A stretch of DNA of 64,000 nucleotides from Paracoccus sediminilitoris (GTDB lineage: Bacteria; Pseudomonadota; Alphaproteobacteria; Rhodobacterales; Rhodobacteraceae). Below are positions 54,299-62,628 of the stretch, one piece after another (the stretch's first letter is position 1; each line of letters starts with the position of its first letter). Where the stretch lies: NCBI RefSeq assembly GCF_003259195.1, contig NZ_QJPK01000006.1, positions 185,676 to 249,675 of the forward strand, written 5' to 3'. A model generated the notes under the pieces. It saw only the letters and a program-made list of their open reading frames with translations. It was not told the DNA's origin and ran no database searches. A program made the translations under genes and the position numbers.

Positions 54299-56449
54299 AT
54301 GACCCGCCCCCTGATCTTTGCCCTGCTGGTGCTGGTTGCCGTGGCGGGCTTTCTGGCCATCCCCGACCATCTGACCACGCTGGAAGGCATTCGCGACCAA
54401 CTGGCCCGCATCGAAGGGTTCCGCCTGGACAATCCGGCCCTAGTGGCGGGAACCTTCTTCGCGCTCTACGTGGCGGTGGCGGCCTTGTCGCTGCCGCTGG
54501 CGGTCTGGTTGACGCTTGGGGCGGGGGCGCTGTTCGGGTTCTGGCAGGGTCTGGTCATCGTTTCTTTTGCCTCGACCATCGGCGCATCGCTGGCCTTTCT
54601 GGCGGCGCGCTATCTGCTGCGGGACTGGGTGCGGGCGCGGTTTCGCGAAAGACTGGACCGGATCGAGGCCGGGATCGTACGCGACGGTGCATTCTACCTG
54701 TTCTCGCTGCGGCTGATCCCGGTCCTGCCCTTCTTTGCCGTCAACCTGCTGATGGGCCTGACGCCCATGCCGCTGCTGCGCTTTGCCTGGGTCAGCCAGG
54801 TTGGCATGCTGGCGGGTACGGCGGTCTTCGTGAACGCGGGCACGCAGTTGGCCCAGCTGGACAGCATTTCGGGCATCCTGTCGCCCGCCGTCATCGCGTC
54901 CTTTGCGGTGCTGGCGGCCTTTCCCTGGATCGCACGGGCGGTCATGGGCATCATCCGACGCCGGCGCGTCTATGCCGGTTGGACGCGGCCCGCGACATTT
55001 GACCGGAACCTGGTCGTCATCGGGGCCGGATCGGCGGGGCTGGTCACCGCTTATATCGCCGCGGCCACCAAGGCGCGCGTCACCCTGGTCGAGGCAGGCC
55101 CGATGGGCGGCGATTGCCTGAACACCGGCTGCGTGCCGTCGAAGACGCTGATCGCCAGCGCCCAAGTCGCCAAGGCCGTGCGCGACGCGGACCGGTATGG
55201 CATCGCCCCCGTTGCCCCGCAGGTCGATTTCCGCGCTGTCATGGCCCGCATTCACGCGGCCATTGCCAGGATCGCCCCCCATGACAGCATCGAACGCTAT
55301 GAGAGCCTGGGGGTCGAAGTCCTTCAGGGCCGCGCCCGTCTGGTCGACCCCTTCACCGTCCAGATCGACCTGAACGCGGGCGGCACGCGCCGGCTGACCA
55401 GCCGCGCCATCGTCATCGCCACCGGCGCGCATCCGACCATGCCGCCCATTCCGGGGCTGGCCGATTGTGGCGCGCTGACATCCGAAACGATGTGGAACGC
55501 CCTGTCGGATCGCGACCAGGTGCCCGCCCGCATCGCCATTCTGGGCGGCGGACCGATCGGGACCGAACTGGCCCAAGCCTTCGCCCGGCTTGGTGCCGAG
55601 GTCGCCCAGATCGAGGCTGGCCCCCGCATCCTGCCGCGCGAGGACTCCGAGGTGTCCGATCTGATCGCGGAGACTCTGCGCGACGATGGCGTCCAGATCC
55701 TGACTGGCCACAAGGCGATCCACGCAGGCCGGGACGACACCGGGCGCTGGCTGCAACTGGACCATGACAGCCACATGCGCCGCATCATGGTGGACGAAAT
55801 CATCGTTGCCGTCGGCCGTACCCCGAACCTGTCGGGGCTGGGGTTGGAGGAGTTGGGCATCCCGACCGACCGGACCGTGCAGACGAACCACTACCTCCAG
55901 ACGATCTTTCCCAACATTCTGGCCGCGGGCGACGTGGCGGGTCCTTGGCAGTTCACCCATACCGCCAGCCACCAGGCCTATTATGCCGCGCTGAACGCGC
56001 TTTTCGGCGATATCAGGGCCAGCAAGGTCGACGCCCGCGTCATCCCTTGGGCGACCTTCACGACGCCCGAGGTTGCCCGCGTCGGCATCTCGGAATCCGA
56101 GGCGCAGGCGCAGGGCATCGAGGTCACGGTCACCCGCTTTGAGCTGGAAGGGTCGGACCGCGCCATTGCCGACGGCACGACACGGGGCTTCGTCAAGGTG
56201 TTGACCCCCAAGGGCAAGGACCGCATCCTGGGCGCGACCATCGTCGGGGCGCATGCGGGCGATCTGATGGCCGAATTCGTGCTGGCGATGAAGCACGGGC
56301 TGGGCCTGTCCAAGATCCTTGGCACCATCCACATCTATCCCACCCTGGCCGAGGCCAACAAATCGGTAGCCGGCGCATGGCGGCGTGCCCATGTGAACCC
56401 CCGCCTGACCGCCCTGGCCCGCCGCTTTCACGATTGGAGACGCGGATGA
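54299..56449 (+). CDS. TVP38/DedA-like membrane domain fused to a flavin disulfide reductase
   Basis: Two-part protein of 716 aa. Residues 1 to about 220 are a SNARE-associated TVP38/TMEM64 membrane domain with helices and the motif GAGALFGFWQGLVIVSFASTIGASLAFLAARY. From about residue 238 comes a full pyridine nucleotide-disulfide oxidoreductase: VVIGAGSAGLVTAYIAAA, the redox pair in GGDCLNTGCVPSKTLI, IAILGGGPIGTELAQAFARLG, IFPNILAAGDVAGPWQFTHTA, and a dimerisation domain ending HIYPTLAEANKSVAG. It resembles MerA/dihydrolipoamide dehydrogenase relatives. It overlaps ynjF by four bases. Confidence 0.93.
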   Translation: MTRPLIFALLVLVAVAGFLAIPDHLTTLEGIRDQLARIEGFRLDNPALVAGTFFALYVAVAALSLPLAVWLTLGAGALFGFWQGLVIVSFASTIGASLAFLAARYLLRDWVRARFRERLDRIEAGIVRDGAFYLFSLRLIPVLPFFAVNLLMGLTPMPLLRFAWVSQVGMLAGTAVFVNAGTQLAQLDSISGILSPAVIASFAVLAAFPWIARAVMGIIRRRRVYAGWTRPATFDRNLVVIGAGSAGLVTAYIAAATKARVTLVEAGPMGGDCLNTGCVPSKTLIASAQVAKAVRDADRYGIAPVAPQVDFRAVMARIHAAIARIAPHDSIERYESLGVEVLQGRARLVDPFTVQIDLNAGGTRRLTSRAIVIATGAHPTMPPIPGLADCGALTSETMWNALSDRDQVPARIAILGGGPIGTELAQAFARLGAEVAQIEAGPRILPREDSEVSDLIAETLRDDGVQILTGHKAIHAGRDDTGRWLQLDHDSHMRRIMVDEIIVAVGRTPNLSGLGLEELGIPTDRTVQTNHYLQTIFPNILAAGDVAGPWQFTHTASHQAYYAALNALFGDIRASKVDARVIPWATFTTPEVARVGISESEAQAQGIEVTVTRFELEGSDRAIADGTTRGFVKVLTPKGKDRILGATIVGAHAGDLMAEFVLAMKHGLGLSKILGTIHIYPTLAEANKSVAGAWRRAHVNPRLTALARRFHDWRRG

Positions 56450-57069
56450 TCGACGCCCTGATCCTGCCCGCCCAACGCCGTGCCCTGGCCCCGGTGGCCG
56501 CTTGGCTGGACGACCGCGACATTCGCGCCGATCAGCTGACGCTTGTGGGTTTCGGCTTTGGACTGGCGGGTTTTGCGGCGGTGATCATGGGCTGGTGGCT
56601 GCCTGCCTTGGCGATGATCGGGATGAACCGGTTGATGGACGGCTTGGACGGGGCCGTCGCGCGGCTGCAGGGGCCGACCGATCGCGGAGCTTTTCTGGAT
56701 ATCGCGCTGGATTTCATGTTCTATGCGCTGATCCCGCTTGGCTTTGCGCTGAACGATCCGGTCAATGCCCTGCCCGCCGCCGTGCTGATCGCGGCCTTCG
56801 TGGGCACCGGATCGTCCTTTCTGGCCTATGCCGCCATCGCCGCCAAGCGCGGTGACAGCGCCGCCGCTTTTCCCGCCAAGGGCATCTATTACCTGGGCGG
56901 CCTGACCGAGGGGTTCGAGACCATCGCCCTTTTCGTCGTCATCTGCCTTTGGCCCACGGCCTTTGCGCCCCTGGCCTATGTCTTTGCCGCCGCCTGCGCG
57001 ATCACCACCCTGTTGCGGTGGCACATGGGCTGGCGGGCATTTGCACCCAACGACATGGAAAGACACTGA
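56446..57069 (+). CDS. ynjF: CDP-alcohol phosphatidyltransferase family protein (YnjF-like)
   Basis: Inner-membrane enzyme of 207 aa. It has the full CDP-alcohol motif D-x2-DG-x2-AR-x8-G-x3-D-x3-D in MDGLDGAVARLQGPTDRGAFLDIALD, plus four to six helices. The second substrate is unknown; it would transfer a phosphoalcohol from a CDP-activated donor. It sits between the TVP38-reductase fusion and ynjB. In E. coli YnjF also lies by ynjBCD and the TVP38-family genes ydjX and ydjZ. ATG 56446 overlaps the preceding stop. Confidence 0.9.
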   Translation: MIDALILPAQRRALAPVAAWLDDRDIRADQLTLVGFGFGLAGFAAVIMGWWLPALAMIGMNRLMDGLDGAVARLQGPTDRGAFLDIALDFMFYALIPLGFALNDPVNALPAAVLIAAFVGTGSSFLAYAAIAAKRGDSAAAFPAKGIYYLGGLTEGFETIALFVVICLWPTAFAPLAYVFAAACAITTLLRWHMGWRAFAPNDMERH

Positions 57070-58173
57070 TGCGCCGGTCGAAGACCGCCATGATGCTTGC
57101 CGCCGGCGCGCTGCTGGCTTTGACCGTCCCTGCCCTTGCAAATTGGGACCAGACCTTGGCTGATGCGCGCGGCCATACCGCCTATTGGAACGCCTGGGGC
57201 GGGGATCAGCGCACCAACGACTTCATCGCCTGGGTGGGCGCGCAGACGCAGGACCGCTTTTGCGTCAAAGTCGAATAGGTCAAACTGGCCGCCACCGCCG
57301 AGGCCGTGACCCGCATCCTGTCGGAAAAGGCGGCGGAGCGGAACACCAAAGGGTCGGTCGATCTGATCTGAATCAACGGGTCATATTTCTTGGCGATGAA
57401 TGACCAGGGCCTTCTGGCCGATCCGTTCCTGTCCAACCTGCCGAATGCGCAATACCTGGACCTGTCACCCCACGCCCCCCATGTTCGATTTCACCATCCC
57501 ACCGAAGGCCGCAAAAGTCCGTGTCGGCTGGCCCGTTTCGTCTTCATCCACGACAGCGAGCGCACCCCGACCCCGCCCCGCGACATGGCCGGTTTCGTCG
57601 CATGGGCAGCGGCGCATCCGGGGCGGATGACCCATCCCGATCCGTCGAATTTCATGGGCGCGACCTTTCTGAAACAAGCCCTGGTCGAGATGGCCCCCGA
57701 CCCCCAGGCCCTGATGCAACCCGTGACCGATCAGGCCTGTGCCCGACAGACCGCCCCCCCGTGGGACTGGTACGACGCCCTGCGACCCAATCTGTGGCGT
57801 CAGGGGCAAGCCTTTCCCGAAAACAAATCCATCCAGCAGCAATTGCTGAACGACGGATAACTGGACATCGCAATGTTCTTCGTGCCCGACGCCGGATCGA
57901 TCGGCAATGTCAGCTTCGTGGCGATCCCCTTCAACGCCGCCCATCCCGAAGGCGCCAAGGTGGTGGCGAACTTCCTTCTTGGACCCGCAGACCCAGGCCC
58001 ATATGCAGGATATCACCGCGCTGGGGTCGTTTTCGGTTCTTGATCCGGACAGGCTGGACCAGGACGTCTTTGCCGATCTGCCCACCGCCCCGGCGCTGCC
58101 CACGCTGCAGGATCTGGGTCCGACCCTGCCCGAACCGCATGCCAGTTGGATGACTCCGCAGACCCAGGAATAG
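57069..58173 (+). pseudogene. ynjB: YnjB-like ABC transporter substrate-binding protein, broken
   Basis: Starts with an intact signal peptide (MRRSKTAMMLAAGALLALTV) and YWNAWGGDQRTNDFIAWVG, the YnjB pattern. The frame is cut by TAG at 57276-57278. It is cut again by TGA at 57369-57371, where relatives have Trp (DLIWING), and by TAA at 57858-57860. About 25-30 residues are missing near 57890 (VPDA to GSIGNVSFVAIPFN). A single-base shift near 57978 moves to the frame that ends at 58173 with FLDPQTQAHMQDITALGSF. The original was about 390 aa. The protein cannot be made, so the importer lacks its receptor. Confidence 0.9.
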
Positions 58174-58199
58174 GCCGCGCGACACACCAGATAGGACCA

Positions 58200-59892
58200 T
58201 TGCGGCCTGACCGCCTGCTGGCACGGATCGTGCTGGGCGCGGTCCTGATGCTGATCGTGCTGCCGATCCTGGCCGGGGTCTGGCAGACCCTGCGCGCGGC
58301 CATGGGCCCGATGCCCACCCTGGGGGCTACGCAGGCGTGGCTCGACGCCTTTCGCGACCTGATGGCCATCCCGGGCCTGCCGCGCGCCGTGCGGATCAGC
58401 CTTTGGACGGGGGTGGCAACGACGGCGCTGTCGCTGGTTCTGGCAGCGGGATGTTGCATCCGCTGGCATGACAGCCGCTGGATGCAGCGCCTGCTGGCGC
58501 CGGTGCTGGCCGCGCCCCATGCGGCGCTGGCCATCGGGTTAGGGTTCCTGATCGCGCCATCGGGTTGGCTGGCCCGGATCGCGGCGCCGCTGGCCGGGTG
58601 GGACCCGCCCCCAGACATCACCAGCGTCAACGACCCCTGGGGGCTGGCGCTGATCCTGGGTCTGACGGCCAAGGAATTCCCCTTCCTGCTGCTGATGATG
58701 CTGGCGGGCCTGCGGCAGATCCTTTTGTCGCGCCACCTGCGCAGCGCCCGCGCCCTGGGTCTGCCCGAGGCTCATATCTGGCTGACCCTGATCGCGCCGC
58801 AGCTGTGGCCGCTGATCCGGTTGCCCGTGCTGGTGGTGCTGGCCTATTCGATGTTGGTCGTGGATGTCGCGATGATCCTGGGCCCTGCCAATCCGCCGAC
58901 GCTGGTGGTGATGCTGACGCGGCTTTACGGCGATCCCGACCTGACGCGCCTGCTGCCGGCGGCGGCGGGCAGCGTTCTGCAACTGGGGCTGGTGGTGGTG
59001 GCGGGCCTGTGCGTCGCAGCCCTGCAGCGGGCAATGCGAACCTGGGGATCCGATCGGGTGGCGCGGGGACACCGCGTGCCGGGGCTGGCGGCCATCACGC
59101 GGATCGCGGGTTTCTGCGGCGCGGTCATGTTGGTGCTGACCATGGCCTTGCTGGCGATGCTGGCGGTGTGGTCGGTGACGTGGCGCTGGTCCTTTCCCGA
59201 CATCCTGCCCGCCAAGCTGTCATGGCGGTTCTGGGGGCGGGCGGGCCAGATCGCGGCAGGCCCGCTGGCGACCACGCTGGTCGTGGCGCTGGCCAGCACC
59301 GTCGCGGCGCTGACCGCCGCCATCGCCTGGCCGAAGGCCGAGGACCGCCGCGCCGCCCCCGTGCCCCCTGGGCCGAGGCGCTGATCTATCTGCCCCTGCT
59401 GCTGCCGCAGATCGCGGTTCTTTACAGCCTGAAGATTGCGGCCCTTGGGGCGGGACTGCCGCAAGGGGTGGCGCTGGCAATCTGGGGGCATGCCATCTTC
59501 GTCTTTCCCTATGTGATGATCGCGCTGTCGGGCCCGTGGCGCGCCTTGGATTCGCGCCCACCCCAAGGGCCGCGGCCCTTGGGGTGGGCGCGAATCCAAG
59601 GCGCATCCTGTGGCGGGTCAAGCTGCCGGTGCTGCTGGTCCTGGTGCCGACGGCCTTCGCCATCGGCATCGCCGTATCGGTCGCGCAATACCTGCCGACG
59701 CTGTTTCTGGGGGCGGGCCGCGTGACCACCCTGACGACCGAAACCGTGACGCTGGCATCGGGGTCCGACCGCAGGGTGACGGGGGTGGTGGCAAGCCTTC
59801 AGGCGCTGCTGCCGATCCTAACCTATAGGCTGGCCTTCGCCATTCCCGCCATCGCCTATCGAAACCGCCGCGCCATGGGCGCAGAGAGGTGA
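58200..59892 (+). pseudogene. ynjC: YnjC-like ABC transporter permease, broken
   Basis: Fused double permease, originally about 560 aa. The first frame runs to a TGA at 59384 and contains many helices and the EAA-like GLTAKEFPFLLLMMLAGLRQILLSRHLRSARALGL. A shift near 59360 is needed to continue with EALIYLPLLLPQIAVLYSLKIAALGAGLPQGVALAIWG. The frame is then lost again at a perfect 64-bp palindrome (59541-59604) and resumes as ILWRVKLPVLLVLVPTAFAIGIAVSVAQYLPTLFLG. At least two lesions. The start TTG 58200 is a guess; the frame is open to 58146. Confidence 0.88.
59541..59604. repeat. Perfect 64-bp palindrome inside the ynjC remnant
   Basis: The 32 bases from 59541 (beginning GCGCCTTGGATTCGCGCCCA) are exactly reverse-complemented by the next 32, with no spacer. 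As DNA or RNA it would form a 32-bp GC-rich hairpin. The right arm keeps codons for the conserved LGANPRRIL region apart from a few extra bases, so the palindrome arose from that sequence. It destroys the frame. Confidence 0.95.
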
Positions 59893-59895
59893 CCC

Positions 59896-60519
59896 ATGCT
59901 TGAACTGCGCCGCGTTCAGATCCACCGAAACGACGGGCCCCTGTTCGCGCCCCTGGACATGCAGGTTCCGGCGGGACAGGTGGGGGTGGTGATGGGGCCG
60001 TCGGGCGTCGGGAAATCGACGCTGCTGGACGCGATCGGGGGGCATCTGGCGCGCGGTTTCACCATCAGCGGCGATATCGTCCTAGCGGGGATGAACCTGG
60101 CCGGACAGGCCCCGCAGACCCGCCGCGTCGGCGTGATCTCTCAGGACCCGGTCCTGTTCCCGCATCTGAACGTCGGGCAGAACCTCTCCTTCGGCATCCC
60201 GCGCGGCACCCGCAATCGTCGCGCCCTGGTCGAGGGCGCATTGCGAGACGCAAGGATGGCGGGCATGGCCGACCGCGATCCGACCACGCTGTCGGGCGGG
60301 CAGATGGCGCGCGTGGCGCTGATGCGCGGCCTGCTGGCGGAACCCCGTGCCCTGCTGCTGGATGAGCCCTTCGCCAAGCTGGACACCGCCCTGCGATCCG
60401 AGATCCGCGACTTTACCCTGTCCCATATCACGCAGACGGGCATCCCGGCACTGCTGGTCACGCACGACCCGCAGGATGCCGCCGCCGGTCCGGTCGTCGT
60501 CCTGTCGTCCCCGGCCTAA
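59896..60519 (+). CDS. ynjD: YnjD-like ABC transporter ATPase
   Basis: ATPase of 207 aa, intact. Walker A VMGPSGVGKSTLLDAIGG, Q-loop VISQDPVLFPHLNVGQN, signature TLSGGQMARVALMRGLLAEP, Walker B ALLLDEPFAKLD and switch LLVTHDPQDA. It is the energising subunit of the ynjBCD importer. With ynjB and ynjC broken it has no evident partner and is the only intact member. It lies 3 bp after the permease remnant and overlaps pobA convergently by four bases. Confidence 0.92.
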   Translation: MLELRRVQIHRNDGPLFAPLDMQVPAGQVGVVMGPSGVGKSTLLDAIGGHLARGFTISGDIVLAGMNLAGQAPQTRRVGVISQDPVLFPHLNVGQNLSFGIPRGTRNRRALVEGALRDARMAGMADRDPTTLSGGQMARVALMRGLLAEPRALLLDEPFAKLDTALRSEIRDFTLSHITQTGIPALLVTHDPQDAAAGPVVVLSSPA

Positions 60520-61685
60520 AGCCCGACCCCGGTATAGCATTCCGCAAACAGCCGCCGCGCGCTGTCGGATGTGGTCAGCGACTGCAATGCCACCTGCTGC
60601 ATGCGGCGATCAAAGGCGTCATGATCTGGAAAGCGGTGCATCATCGTCGTCACTGACCAGGAAAAGCGCACGGCCTGCCAGACACGCTCCAGCGCCTGCG
60701 CCGAATAATCATCCAGCCCGCTGTCGTCACCGTCGCGGTAATGCGCGATCAGCGCCGCTGACAGCAGCCGCACATCCGACAGGGCCAGGTTCAGACCCTT
60801 GGCCCCTGTCGGCGGCACGATATGGGCCGCGTCGCCGCACAGGAACAGATGGCCCCACCGCATCGGTTCGCTGACAAAGCTGCGCAGGGGGGCGATGGAT
60901 TTCTCGATGCTGGGACCGGTGACCAGATCGGCGGCCAAGTCATCGGGCATGCGACGACGAAATTCGTCCCAGAAGGCGTCGTCGGACCAATCCTCGATCC
61001 GGTCGGTCAGCGGAACCTGAATGTAATATCGCGACAACATCGGGTTGCGCATCGAGGCCAGCGCAAAGCCGCGCGGATGGTTGGCATAGATCAGCTCGTC
61101 GCGCAGTGGCGGCGTTTCGGACAGGATGCCCAGCCAGCCGAAGGGATAGACGCGTTCATAGTCGCGGCGCACATCCTCGGGGATCGCAAGGCGGCTGACC
61201 CCGTGAAAACCGTCACAGCCCACGACCATGTCGCAATCAAGCCTGTGGCTGACGCCGCCCTGATCGAAGGTGACATGGGGCGCATCCCCCGTCAGGTCAT
61301 GCAGCGCGACATTATCCACCTGATGCAGATGCGTGGCCCCGATCCTGTCCTGCGCATCATAAAGATCGCGCGTCACCTCGGTTTGGCCATAGACCATCAC
61401 GCCTTCCCCGCAGCTTTCGGTGAAATCCACATGGATCATCTGCTGATCATCGGTCAGATAACAGCCGCGATGGGCGTGCCCCTCGGCATGCATCCGCGCG
61501 CCCACGCCCGCCTGTTCCAACAGATCGACGGTCCCCGCCTCAAGGATGCCCGCCCGCACGCGACCCAGCACGTAATCCCGGCTTCGACGCTCCAGCACCA
61601 CCGTCGCGATCCCGGCACGGTTCAGCAATTGCGACAGCAACAGGCCCGAAGGCCCCCCGCCGATGATGGCAACCTGTGTGCGCAT
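60516..61685 (-). CDS. pobA: 4-hydroxybenzoate 3-monooxygenase
   Basis: FAD- and NADPH-dependent hydroxylase that makes protocatechuate from 4-hydroxybenzoate. 389 aa, the usual size. Motifs: VAIIGGGPSGLLLSQLL (GxGxxG), the segment VLGRVRAGILEAGTVDLL, VVGCDGFHGVSR (DG) and LFLCGDAAHIVPPTGAKGLNLALSDV (GD). The start MRTQVAII at 61685 has GGGGGGAAC upstream. It is divergent from its probable activator pobR and precedes the pca genes that degrade its product. Confidence 0.96.
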   Translation of the reverse strand: MRTQVAIIGGGPSGLLLSQLLNRAGIATVVLERRSRDYVLGRVRAGILEAGTVDLLEQAGVGARMHAEGHAHRGCYLTDDQQMIHVDFTESCGEGVMVYGQTEVTRDLYDAQDRIGATHLHQVDNVALHDLTGDAPHVTFDQGGVSHRLDCDMVVGCDGFHGVSRLAIPEDVRRDYERVYPFGWLGILSETPPLRDELIYANHPRGFALASMRNPMLSRYYIQVPLTDRIEDWSDDAFWDEFRRRMPDDLAADLVTGPSIEKSIAPLRSFVSEPMRWGHLFLCGDAAHIVPPTGAKGLNLALSDVRLLSAALIAHYRDGDDSGLDDYSAQALERVWQAVRFSWSVTTMMHRFPDHDAFDRRMQQVALQSLTTSDSARRLFAECYTGVGL

Positions 61686-61782
61686 GTTCCCCCCATTGCA
61701 CCGTTCCCTGCGACGCCCAGATTGCGACGGGGACCGGCGGGATTGAATGGACGATGCGGGCAAATCATGGCACAATCCGGAC

Positions 61783-62628
61783 ATGCAGACGCGCCCCATT
61801 CCCGCCTGGCAGCTCTATGGCGAAAACTCGCCCTTTCCCGACATCCTGCATGTGGAACGCATCCGCGACCGGGCGGCGGGGCTGGACTGGCGCATCAGTC
61901 CGCATCGCCACGCGCATCTGGCGCAAATCTTTCTGCTGGCCGGCGGTCACGCGACGATCAACCTGGACGGAGAGATCAGCCAGCCAGCCCTGCCCCTGAC
62001 GCTGTTCGTCCCGCCGAACCTGGTCCACGGCTTTACCTTCGCCGCCGGGACCGAGGGCTGGGTCCTGACCCTGCCAGTCGAAAGCCACCCGATGATCCTG
62101 TCCGCCGATGCCGAGATCGCGCCGATGATCGCGGCCCCCGTGCTGGCCACGCCCGCCCCCGATATGCCCGACCAGGTGACAGCGCTGCATGATGTCTGGC
62201 AGGGTCAGGCCCCTTTACGCCACACCCGGCTGCGCGCGATGCTGGCGCAACTGATCTGCGATCTGCTGCAGGATCAAGCGACGAAAAACACAGTCCTGCC
62301 CCAGGCCGAGACCCGCCTGCTGCGCTTTGTCGACTTGATCGCCCTGAACCATGCCCGGCATTGGACGCTGGACCGATATGCCGCGCAGATGGGGATGTCG
62401 TCGCGCAACCTGGGGCGGCTGTGCCGCGCGCAGACGGGCATGTCGGCCCATGCGCTGATCGAAACCCACCTGATGCGCGAAGCGACGCGCCTGCTGGCCT
62501 ATACGCGGATGACGGCACAGGCGATCGCCTATCAGCTGGGGTACCAGGACCCCAGCTATTTCAACCGCCGCTTCCGCAAGGTGATGGGCCTGTCACCCGG
62601 CGCCTATCGCCAGCAGCTAGAGCGCTAG
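61783..62628 (+). CDS. pobR: AraC family regulator, probable pobA activator
   Basis: Regulator of 281 aa. An N-terminal cupin-type sensor (HRHAHLAQIFLLAGGHATINLDGE and LFVPPNLVHGFTFAAGTEGWVLTLP) precedes the AraC helix-turn-helix pair (WTLDRYAAQMGMSSRNLGRLCRAQTG and AQAIAYQLGYQDPSYFNRRFRKVMGLSPGAYR). It is divergent from pobA, 97 bp apart, the usual arrangement for this activator. The upstream ATG at 61747 is also possible. It overlaps pcaB convergently by 12 bp. Confidence 0.87.
   Translation: MQTRPIPAWQLYGENSPFPDILHVERIRDRAAGLDWRISPHRHAHLAQIFLLAGGHATINLDGEISQPALPLTLFVPPNLVHGFTFAAGTEGWVLTLPVESHPMILSADAEIAPMIAAPVLATPAPDMPDQVTALHDVWQGQAPLRHTRLRAMLAQLICDLLQDQATKNTVLPQAETRLLRFVDLIALNHARHWTLDRYAAQMGMSSRNLGRLCRAQTGMSAHALIETHLMREATRLLAYTRMTAQAIAYQLGYQDPSYFNRRFRKVMGLSPGAYRQQLER

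Noticed and set aside
53426..56431. Minus-strand frames of 324 and 663 codons over the dehalogenase and TVP38-reductase genes
   Set aside because: Antisense shadows; the plus strand carries complete enzyme motifs with ribosome sites.
57369..57371. In-frame TGA in ynjB as a selenocysteine codon
   Set aside because: Relatives have Trp here, other stops and shifts follow in the same gene, and no hairpin of SECIS type was noticed downstream.
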